Part shown: positions 53,080 through 61,596 of the stretch, piece by piece
Layout: each line of letters starts with the position of its first letter
How positions within the stretch are numbered: the first letter of the stretch is position 1
Assembly (NCBI GenBank): GCA_902806565.1
Contig: CADCXA010000021.1
Location: 620,001 to 684,000, forward strand
Reading direction: 5' to 3'
Length of the DNA: 64,000 nt
DNA from: Hypoxylon rubiginosum
Taxonomy: Eukaryota > Ascomycota > Sordariomycetes > Xylariales > Hypoxylaceae
The notes under the pieces: model-generated
The model's database searches: none
The model's input: only the letters and a program-made list of their open reading frames with translations
Told to the model about the DNA's origin: nothing
Translations under genes and position numbers: made by a program

Positions 53080-54394
53080 TTAAGGGCTGACCACGAAGGC
53101 ACCACCTAGCAGTATAGCGGGCTCCTCAATATTATGATGTTCATAGCTAGGAAAGGTAGTCCCGTCAGCATCATAATCGTTAAAAAGAATTTGATACTAA
53201 TCCCCTCCTGCAGGAGAAAGCTTCGTTCAGAATAAGATAGCTTACCTTAATGTTCCCACACCACCAGCCTCCAAGAGGAACGCAGGGCCGTCTTGAAGTG
53301 TCTTACCGGACCACCTCAGGGCGAATGCCCGGAGAATGTGACCGTGAGCCACGATCAAGACATCGCCGGGTGGCCGTCCCGCCTTGGGCTTACCGATAAC
53401 CGGAGCGTGCCATTTGTCTCTGATCTCTTTGATCAAGCGATCAAGGCGGTCCGTAATTTCGTCTGGACTCCTGTGGGAACATTAGCTTTCTCCCCTCTGG
53501 TCGGGTACATAATCGATAAGACCTTGTCGACGTATGATTAGGGATATGGTGACGTACTCTCCACCGACGCAACCGTCCCTCCAAATATCCCACTTTTCCG
53601 TCAGGCCCTGCTCGGCGCGGATCCTTCGAATTTCGGGGCTCGTGATGCCTTCATAGTCACCGTAATCCCACTCACGGATATCGTTGGTAACTTCAACGCG
53701 TGCGCCACAGTCATGAGGCACATCCGGCAGCTTTTCTCCGTGTACCTTCCACGGCAATGGATCGCTTATGCCGAGGTTAAGCAGCTCGAAGGTACGCTGC
53801 GCTCGTCTTCGTGGCGATACGTATCTAGAGCGAAAGACTGTTAGCGTCTGTACATTAATTGATCGGATTGATGGTAGATTATGATGGTAGACTAGTGAGT
53901 GAGATCTATAGTCTCTTTTTCAATATGATTTCGGTGAACTTTGATATAGCTTCGCAGTTCGCTGTAGGAGGGTTAAAGAAAAAGATGGCCGTAAAGGATA
54001 AGGCAAATCCGGACTGCTTTAATCAGGGACTGCGCAGAATTTGCGTGACCAACATCTCGAATCGTGAGAGGGTTGTGTGCATCGTGCCATGTAGCATTTC
54101 CGTAGACAATGATTTCAAATCTCTTCGCCCATTGGCGCATAAACGTAAGAGTCTGGGACCAGGAAGAACCTCATGTCTCATGTGGATTAAGATAGTGGTA
54201 AATTGGATATGAACTTACACATGTGCGAGCTGATGGGGTACGATAAGCCTATCATTCCCTACAAGCGCCCGACCCGTCGCTTTAACACGCTTCTCACCAT
54301 TCGCGGTCAATGGTATGTCGGTTAGGCCGGTGTGCTTGCCGCTAAGTGACCATTCCGTCTCGCCGTGACGAACGAGGAAGACTCGAGGTGTCAT
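53080..54394 (-). CDS. SHB17: Sedoheptulose-1,7-bisphosphatase-like histidine phosphatase
   Basis: Four exons on minus: 54219-54394, 53558-53824, 53246-53470 and 53080-53146, introns of 394, 87 and 99 bp, 244 residues. Catalytic motifs are intact: RVFLVRHGETEW (phosphohistidine His10), VSPRRRAQRT (Arg64 region), DIREWDYGDYEG (acid Glu110) and LIVAHGH (His190). The motif order and the endings GGVGTLSYEHHNIEEPA match yeast Shb17 rather than glycolytic phosphoglycerate mutase. Shb17 hydrolyses sedoheptulose 1,7-bisphosphate to sedoheptulose 7-phosphate, feeding ribose synthesis without NADPH production (riboneogenesis). Each junction restores a conserved motif (HV|YVSP, GGE|SPDE, GTL|SYEHH), which fixes the introns. 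The yeast protein is about 271 residues; the fungal version lacks a C-terminal tail. The first intron is long for a fungus. A different sugar-phosphate specificity cannot be excluded. Confidence 0.92.
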
Positions 54395-54963
54395 AGTGCT
54401 CGATGGGTGTGAGTTAATCCTCTAGTAAGAAAGCACTGCACTAGGTTTGAAGTAAAGTAAGACGCTGTCAGAGCCTGATAGCTGCGGGCGCTATCTAGAA
54501 GGTTGACAAAGGTTGATATTTGGGTTCCTGATTTATAGCGGATTTAAGACCCCGCTTGCATAAGACGGTCTCAGGGGAATTAAACAACGAGCTAAGAAAC
54601 TCAATGTAGATATTTTCCGGGGAGATGATAACGCAATAAGCTCTGGTGGCTTTGCGTTGATTTAAGTAGTCGGATCGTAGCTGTCGAGAGTTTAGCATGT
54701 GTTCTTTGCAAAAGGAAAAGGTGCGGCGTCTAAATACCCCTCAGATATATCAAACAAGAACCACCCAACTCAAGACGACTGCTGATTCTAAGATGGGTTT
54801 AGACAGAATTAATTAACAACTTATTAGTCCTATAAGAATTCCAATGGGTAAATCTTGAGTTGAAATACTTCCCCGACCAGACCAGCAGAATAATTTAATT
54901 TGGAATACCTTTGACGGACTTGACGGAGAGCTGCTAAAGATAGAGTCGATATGGTAATCGACC
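54395..54963. promoter_or_regulatory. Divergent intergenic region between the SHB17-like gene and the next plus-strand ORF
   Basis: 569 bp between two outward-facing start codons, so it presumably contains both promoters. It is mildly AT-rich, with no clear TATA box or repeated motif. Confidence 0.5.
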
Positions 54964-55557
54964 ATGACGTTATGTGACACTGACGGTGAAAGCGGATTAT
55001 TAAGGACCCTATCCCAGCAAGCCCAGCCAGCCCAGCCCGCCGTCGGTTCCACTAATAGAGCCCACAATAGAACCCACGAGGCCGGCAGCAGCGGGACCTA
55101 CCAGCGCTGCCAATCCAATCAGCATCGTCGACTCAGTCAGCCCCTCCAGCCCAGCGGCGCCGACAATTTTCGCGCCGCGGAGCTCGAGCTCCAACCCTCC
55201 GCCAATCGACAACCTCCTCCAACCACTTCGACCAATGCCGTCACACAACCCCTCCACGACCAGATCCCACTGCCCGAACGCCCGAAACCCATCGTCATTG
55301 GCAAGAGGCGAATCACGAACCCGGCTGAATTAGCTATTCGCCCCATTAGCCCTTCCAGCTCCTTCACCAGCTCCTTTAGCCGGAGCACCCCAAGTTTAGG
55401 TGGGAGGAGCAGCAGCGGCGGCGGAGGAAGCTCGGGACAAGAAACGCCACCACTGCCCAGTCCCAGGGACAACGACGTCGCGAGCCAGCAGCAGCAGACC
55501 ACCGTGAACGTGACGCAGGAAAAGGCGTGCGAGGTCTGCTGGAGGGGGTACTGGTGA
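54964..55557 (+). CDS. Hypothetical low-complexity protein, 197 residues
   Basis: A single open frame with a good start context (ACCATGA). The product is rich in Gln, Pro, Ser and Gly and looks disordered: QQAQPAQPAVG near residue 18, TSSFSRSTPSLGGRSSSGGG around 135-155, and a run of four Gln. A less repetitive core at about 105-125 (ERPKPIVIGKRRITNPAEL) and a short Cys-containing end (ACEVCWRGYW) are the only distinctive parts. No domain is recognised. The opposite strand is also open for 196 codons, which is typical of GC-rich repeats, so the reality of the gene is uncertain. It ends 72 bp before the next start codon, so it might instead be a 5' exon of that gene. Confidence 0.42.
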   Translation: MTLCDTDGESGLLRTLSQQAQPAQPAVGSTNRAHNRTHEAGSSGTYQRCQSNQHRRLSQPLQPSGADNFRAAELELQPSANRQPPPTTSTNAVTQPLHDQIPLPERPKPIVIGKRRITNPAELAIRPISPSSSFTSSFSRSTPSLGGRSSSGGGGSSGQETPPLPSPRDNDVASQQQQTTVNVTQEKACEVCWRGYW

Positions 55558-55629
55558 TAAGGCCCATCTCTACCAACACAACCACAAGATTTCTCTCCAA
55601 GATCCCAGCTCCGCCGAAAACCCAACCAA

Positions 55630-56004
55630 ATGGCCTCCCGACTACCACCCCGGCGGCCGATCCGGCGAGGGCCACCCGGACCACCACCACCCCCCACGCG
55701 CGTAGGCGTCAGCGGGGTGACGGTCAAGCGGCTGATCTACACGGGGGCGTTCGCGGCGGTGACGGTGGTGGGCGCCATCTACGGGGCGGGGCTGAAGACG
55801 CGGCGGGAGCGGGAGCAGGAGGTCCACCGGATCGTCGAGGCGCCGCCCGAGGACCGCATCCGCGACCTCGAGGGCCGCCGCGCCGCGCTCCTCGCCCAGC
55901 GCCGGCCCCTCGACGCCAAGCTCGCCGACCTGAGGGCTAGGATCAGGGCGCAGCAGGAGGAGGAGAAGGCGGCTGCGGCTGCGGCGCAAGGGGAGAAGAA
56001 ATGA
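55630..56004 (+). CDS. Small single-span membrane protein, 124 residues
   Basis: One exon, start in good context (CAAATGG). A Pro/Arg-rich N-terminus (ASRLPPRRPIRRGPPGPP) is followed by one hydrophobic segment at about residues 36-53 (IYTGAFAAVTVVGAIYGAG), then a charged helical tail with coiled-coil character (REREQEVHRIVEA, RIRDLEGRRAALLAQ) ending in Ala/Lys-rich sequence. A basic N-terminus, one span and a coiled coil would fit a small mitochondrial or ER membrane protein, but function and location are inferred only. GC at third codon positions is very high. It is convergent with UBP6, with stop codons about 770 bp apart. Confidence 0.7.
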   Translation: MASRLPPRRPIRRGPPGPPPPPTRVGVSGVTVKRLIYTGAFAAVTVVGAIYGAGLKTRREREQEVHRIVEAPPEDRIRDLEGRRAALLAQRRPLDAKLADLRARIRAQQEEEKAAAAAAQGEKK

Positions 56005-56772
56005 GGCAGATAGGACAAAAAAAAAGGCCGCATGGTACAGCTTGAGGATATGGGAAGAATAAAAACAATGGCCACGGGGATGAAGCAAAAAGAAGAAGGG
56101 AATGAATCGCTTAGTGAAAGGGTGAAAACACCTTAACACTTCCCCTATTACACGGTCACCTAATGACGGAATCGCCTCACTTATGAGGAGAGACATGCTA
56201 CGATCTCACTCGCTAGCCTACCTAGGTCTCGTTGCGGTATGAACGAACGGTACTACGATCACGAAACGACGCCCAGGTCCAGAAGCCGCCATATTTGGTA
56301 GCATTTGGCGGTTAGAATTCCGGGTCCCTGATCATCATTCCTACAGATAAGGAAAAGGGGTTTAAGATAATCACCAGTATGGGTGTTCGGGATACGAAGG
56401 GCGAGGGACGGGTTAGACGTTTAAAGGGGGTATTGTTAAAAAGACGTCGGCGATTAGAGACGGTATACCAACGGCTCTATACGAGGGCGACGACGACTAT
56501 ATTAGCTGTCGATACACATGTATAACGTAGACGGGTATTAATATCAGACGTGTATCAATACACGCTACACACTCACTACGCAAGAGGTACTGCAGCGGGC
56601 AAAAACTTGTGCCAATCTGGCATGACATCTATTTTTCCGAACCGCGCCCTAAGTGAACGTGAGTCTAATGCTTAGTCCGATATTTCCCTGCTCGCCATGC
56701 ACGCGCACACCCACAAAAACGCCATACGCGATGTCATGCCCCGTCCTCGTCTTTCTTTTCTCGTGCCCGTTC
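56005..56772. other. Convergent intergenic region
   Basis: It lies between the 3' ends of the small membrane-protein gene and UBP6 and holds both 3' untranslated regions. No gene or repeat is seen. Confidence 0.55.
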
Positions 56773-58542
56773 TTAGTCCATCGTGCCCTCGGCACTAGGC
56801 AGGGCGATAGCCCGGTACAATAGAATGAGGGCCGAGTGCGACTCGCCGCCTCCGGCCAGCGCCTCGATCTTGTCGGACGTCACCTCCGTCACCTTGTCGT
56901 CGTTGAACCACCACCACTTGCCGTCCTCTTCCTCCTTCCGCTTGCCCGTCTTGGCGTCCGTCGGGGCCGTCTTCTTGACGTACGCCGTGTAGTGGCCGCT
57001 GTCCGCGCTGGCGCCCTGGTGCGTGACAACCCCCCGGAGCTCGTACAGGCCCGACTGGTTCGCGCCGTCGTCCTTGGCCAGGTCCGGGTCGATGAGGGCG
57101 TTCAGCTCCTTCTTGGCCTCGAGGAGCGCCGCGTCGCGCTCTGCGTCGATCTCGGCGTCCGTCTTGTACGTCTCGCCCATCTCCACGTCGCCATCCGCGG
57201 ATGTGCTGGGTTTCTTGCCATCGTCCTTCTTGTCTTTCTTAGCGCCTTTTCCGCCGGGGGCGTCGTCAATATCCTCGCCGGCAGCGTTTCTCTTGCGGCG
57301 CTTCCGTGCGCGCTCGATGTCTTCCTCGTCCTTCCGAACCTCCCGGACCTTGTCTCGGACGGGGACAAGCATCCCCTTCAGCTTGTCGTCGCAGAACTCC
57401 ACCAGATCCAGCTCGTGAGGGAAGGTAACTTTTCGCATGATCTTGGCCTTCTTCTGAGTCTCGCGCTTCCAGAAGAAGCGGACGAAATGTACCGTCAGGT
57501 ATTTCGGAAGCCGTGAGATCTTGGAGGTCTTAGTGTAGACCGCATCCCTGCCTAGAACTTCCGATCTCTTTTCTAGCTTCTCGCTCAGACCGTTCGCGAT
57601 ACCGTCTCGGAGGTGGTTCGTGGTACTGTCGATGTGGCAGTTGAGCTTCAAGAAGGTCTCTTTGGAAGCGACAGGCTTCTCTCCACCCTCCTTGGCAGCT
57701 GGTTCGTCGCACTCGAGTTCGGAAGTAAACTCCCCCGACATGTATTTGTCAATGAAAGAATCTTGTGAGGACTCTGGAGCGTCATCTTTCACGCGCAGCT
57801 TCTGTCGTAGCTGTGTGACGATCTGGGACCAGGCTTCCTCCGCGTCCTGCTGGGCATATCCTTGGCCCGTCCGGGAGCGCTCGGCGAATTGTGGGAAGGC
57901 AGTTCGTAACGAGGTCAGGAAAGCATGGGGGACGTATGCTTCTTGGGTTTCGGACATGTACTTGTAGAGATCTCGAAGCTGCTTCGTCAAATCCAGCTGC
58001 GGCAGAACGCCGGCAGTGGATGCGCTCTGGGGTTCGTACTTGACAAGAGCATTCTGTAGCTCCGGGATAGCACGGAGAGCTTGTAAGGTCGAGTTGAGAT
58101 AGCAGGTGTTGCCCAGGTTGGTCAGACCGGCGGGTATGGCTCCCTCTTGTTGGGCGGCCTCGGCTTCCGTCATGTCCTCGACGAACTTGATCTTCTCCTT
58201 CGGGCGAGCAATTTCCTTAGTATCCTTGCCCGGGGTTCCGAGCATCATTATCGACTGGCCGGGCTTGAAACCGAACTTGCTCATTTGCACATCATCCTTC
58301 AACTGGCCGCCCTTGACCAGGATCTTCTGGCGCTCGGGCTCCACGCCGGTAAGACTGTACAGCTGGTACTTGAAGACATCGCCGGTCGAATCGGGATCTA
58401 CTTCGACGTCGTACTTATTGCCCTGGTGCTTGACAACAACTGTTTGGAGCTTAAGTTAGCTAGGCTATCGTCACGATGTTATGGTGGGGATTCGCCTGAT
58501 TTATTATTAGTTAATTTAGTACTCACTTGATACTGTCGCCAT
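56773..58542 (-). CDS. UBP6: Ubiquitin carboxyl-terminal hydrolase Ubp6 (USP14 family)
   Basis: Exons 58527-58542 (five codons plus one base) and 56773-58439, one 87-bp intron, 560 residues. The spliced N-terminus MATVSIVVKHQGNKYDVEVD begins a ubiquitin-like domain (about 1-77) that docks Ubp6 on the proteasome base. The catalytic domain follows: Cys box GLTNLGNTCYLNSTLQAL with Cys118, His box SADSGHYTAY with His488, and WWWFNDDKV with Asn518. The enzyme removes ubiquitin chains from proteasome-bound substrates and recycles ubiquitin. A basic/acidic insertion at about 375-425 (RKRRKRNAAGEDIDD, KKDKKDDGKKPS) interrupts the catalytic domain; it looks disordered and includes a nuclear-localisation-like run. 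All catalytic residues are present, so it should be active. It is divergent from the ARPC4 gene. Confidence 0.97.
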
Positions 58543-59141
58543 TTTATCAGAATACTTTAACGCTCTGTATGCTCTGTATGTTCTGTATAGTGTAAAATGG
58601 TCGACGAGAAGAAATTTGGGGGGTTTCGGGAAGAAGGGTAAAGAAGTTTAGATACTCTGTGCTACAAGGCAAACTCGTAGTTGCGTCACCCAATAGATCG
58701 ATACGATTCTACCTGCGCCGGTCTTCAGCGGCTGGGTGCTTGGTGCTTGGTGCTTGGTGCTTGGTGGCGGGGGATCAGAGCTACACTACAGGTGTACAGG
58801 GCGAGCTAAACAAGCCACACGGCCACAACCCGTTTGCCCGTAAGGCCAGCCACATCTATCAATCTTTAAATTAACATCACGTGCTATCTCTACCCGTGCA
58901 GTCAGCCAAGCGTTTGAAGTAGAGTGACTTATGTAAGTATAGGTACCTTAGGTACATATGTATGTAGTATTACATAATGCCTTGTACCAGGGGCACAGCT
59001 ACAACTTTCCAAGTCCTGCCCCACATCGCAAGAGGAACGTCGTAATTGCAAGTTCCCGCCTTCAGCGTCAGGCTGCGGGATGCTTTCACCCCCCACTCTC
59101 TTTCTAGACCGATTTCACGAGAACAACGATTTTTAACCATC
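58543..59141. promoter_or_regulatory. Bidirectional promoter region of UBP6 and ARPC4
   Basis: 599 bp between two divergent start codons. It contains a TGGTGCT heptamer repeat (58735-58763), an E-box-like CACGTG (58878-58883), short ACAT/ACCT tracts and, before ARPC4, a pyrimidine-rich leader. I did not find a proteasome-type GGTGGCAAA element. Confidence 0.6.
58735..58763. repeat. TGGTGCT heptamer repeat
   Basis: Four copies of TGGTGCT head to tail, ending in TGGTGGC, inside the shared promoter region. Confidence 0.85.
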
Positions 59142-59906
59142 ATGGTATGTTATACGCCTTGGTTCCTCGAACCCGAATCCGAATCCCAACCCTGAACGTG
59201 AACCCATTTGCTGACTTGAAACACCTCAAGTCCCAATCTCTTCGCCCGTACCTCCAATGCGTACGGAGCACCCTTACAGCCGCTCTCTGCCTCTCCAACT
59301 TCGCCTCGCAAACCTCTGAACGACATAATGTCCCCGAGATCGAAGCCCAGACTTCCCCTGAGGTCCTGCTAAATCCATTAGTCATCGCAAGAAATGAGAA
59401 CGAGAGAGTCCTGATCGAGCCGAGCGTCAACAGCGTACGAATTAGCATCAAGATTAAGCAGGCCGACGAGATCGAGAATATCCTAGTCCACAAGTTTACT
59501 CGATTCCTCACTCAGAGAGCAGAGGCCTTCTTCATACTGAGAAGGAAACCAATCAAGGTAGGAGCCGGCACCGTTATCGCCCCTATTGTCATGGTCGACG
59601 TGGCTGAACTGTCCCAAATAGGATTACGACATCTCGTTCTTAATAACAAACTTCCACACCGAGGAGATGCTGAAGCACAAGCTGGTAGACTTTATTATTC
59701 AATTTATGGAGGAAGTCGACAAAGAGATCTCCGAGATGAAGCTATTTGTAAGCTGTTATTACGCCAATACCTTCGTCTACTATTTACTAATAGTACTAGT
59801 TGAACGCACGAGCAAGATTCGTGGCTGAATCCTTCTTGACACCTGTAAGTCATCCTAGGACCTTTCGTTGTAAATTCACTACTAATTCTCTTCTCAGTTT
59901 GACTGA
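59142..59906 (+). CDS. ARC19: Actin-related protein 2/3 complex subunit 4
   Basis: Five exons: 59142-59144, 59231-59557, 59622-59747, 59800-59844 and 59898-59906, with introns of 86, 64, 52 and 53 bp, giving 169 residues, the usual ARPC4 length. The product is nearly colinear with the family: [81 protein letters not shown] and [17 protein letters not shown]4 dimerises with ARPC2 to form the core of the Arp2/3 complex, which nucleates branched actin at cortical patches. The first exon contributes only the ATG and the last only Phe-Asp-stop, so gene finders may miss both ends. At the third exon DYDISF replaces the more usual GYDISF. All splice sites are GT..AG. Confidence 0.97.
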
Positions 59907-60172
59907 AGGAAATTTGTGTTTGACAAAAAGCCGGTGGACGGTGGAGAGTGGACAAGGCACGAATCATGCTGGCTTCTGTAGCACCGCAGAAGGCGGCATA
60001 CTCAAGTCATTAGTACTCGAGGCTTTGCGCAGAGATATATCATGACAGATGATACGTACTATTATACACCTAAAATGACAAGCCAGTGAATCACAAGTCT
60101 ACAACTCCAACCCGTCTCAACGCTAGACGAATGCAATCAAATCAAATCAATCCTTCCGCGTAAGACTATTGA

Positions 60173-61596
60173 TCATAGCGTCCTCGTTTCCAACAAGACG
60201 AAACAGTCCATCTCGCTCCGATACCGCGAATACGCGCCATTACTATTACGTGGACGCGGACGCAGGCTCTTCTCCCAATTTACGGATATATAATCCATCT
60301 GAGCAACACCGTCTCTTTGAGTTCGGATCTGTAGGCTTTTCTGCCAATAGAGCTTCGGCGGGTGTTCGCGTACAGGAATGAAACGAGAAATATCCGGGTC
60401 AATAGAGTACTCCATGGCGGTGTAAGTTGCGTCTGCCCGTGCCAAAGACGCTTTATGGTCCTCGATGTTATCATCCCTTATCGAGAACTCGACGCGTAAT
60501 GCTATGGACTCTTCTCTATCACTCAGACCAGAGAAAATGATAAGAAATCGAAGCCGGTGCCCTTGCCCGCGAACAACGCATATAACCTCGTTGTACCTCA
60601 ATATTTGTATACCAGGCGGGTAAATGCTTGTCAACCGTATGTAGGAGCATTTCTATCCGGAGTCCGTTATTTGTCATTTCAAAATGGGATCGCGAAGTCT
60701 TCCACGTATTGAAATTTTCAGTATATACGGTCCAGCGACCGCGCCCGAAATTCTGAAAACAACTAGGATGCGGAGCGAGGACTGTTTCCATCCCCCAAAG
60801 ATGAGGCTGGTGAATCTCTCCGTCGCCATAACCGTTGAGGCCGTGAGCAAGAATGCTCATGTCGTCTGATTTTTTTACGATCTCTTCTTGCAATCTCAAG
60901 AACGCCCTGCGACCTTCGCCGTACAGCAGGGGCATGTTCACTCCAAGGAGACCCAAGAGACAGTACGCTAGGTCCTCTTGCCGGCTTGTGGATCTCCGCG
61001 ACGCCCACGAGAGCCGCAGAGCGACCGGGGTACGCCAGAGATGATATTGGTCGTTAAAAATGTACATTTCATCGATCTCTGTGATGCTCGCGAGAAGACC
61101 ACGTTGATTTTTTCTGTAAGGGTCTTCTTTCCCAGAGAATATGTCGTTCCACTCCATGTCAAAGAATGCAACCAAACGTGGTGCGAACAACTCCTGCAAA
61201 GTCCATCATGAGTATGCCATCGGCTTTTTCTAAAAGCAGAATCCTTGGCAAATGGGTCCTCTCCCGTCGGCACGTCGACTAGGTAGACGTAACAGATATC
61301 GGCATCCCGATACCAGTCGAACATGGAGTTGATAGCTTCGACAGCTCGGCGCTGCTGCTCTTGTCGATGCAGCATGTATCCACCCACACGTAGCCATACC
61401 CATCGTGAATGGCCTGTTCGCAGCAGCCTTCTATCTTGGCGTATTCGGGTCTTTTTTGGTGACCGAACCGCGATAGATCCTGGAAGGAGACCTCCTTCTT
61501 ACCCCAGGTGTGCGATAAAATGGCATACCTCGGGCGGTCTTGAATATCGCCAGTGAATTCCTCCAGCTGCCTCGTGTAAACATTGAGAAGACGCAT
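60173..61596 (-). pseudogene. HET-domain (heterokaryon incompatibility) gene, frameshifted
   Basis: Conserved HET motifs lie in order on the minus strand but in different frames. Frame one (from Met at 61596) has MRLLNVYTRQLEEF, YAILSHTWG and YGYVWVDTCCIDKSSSAELS. Near 61340 the match moves to a second frame (EAINSMFDWYRDADICYVYL, AFRKSRW). Near 61207 it moves again (WTLQELFAPRLVAFF, SRQEDLAYCLLGLLGVNMPL, YGEGRRAFLRLQEEI). A further shift near 60630 may join the C-terminal part (LRFLIIFSGLSDREESIALR). The first two shifts are each one missing base, and no GT..AG pair explains them. HET proteins trigger cell death on contact between incompatible strains; as read, this copy would stop early. 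Assembly error at G pairs is an alternative. There is no RIP-like AT skew. Confidence 0.85.

Noticed and set aside
53859..54212. Plus-strand open frame of 117 codons inside the first intron of the SHB17-like gene
   Set aside because: It has no recognisable motif, and the exons on either side join exactly at a conserved motif, so it is better explained as intron sequence. The intron is long, so a nested non-coding RNA is not excluded.
55137..55727. Minus-strand open frame of 196 codons opposite the 54964-55557 ORF
   Set aside because: Product is Gly/Leu-rich low complexity that mirrors the GC-rich repeats on the other strand and overlaps the start of the small membrane-protein gene.
56836..57516. 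Plus-strand open frame of 226 codons within UBP6
   Set aside because: It is antisense to the conserved catalytic domain and arises from GC-rich codon use; no domain of its own.
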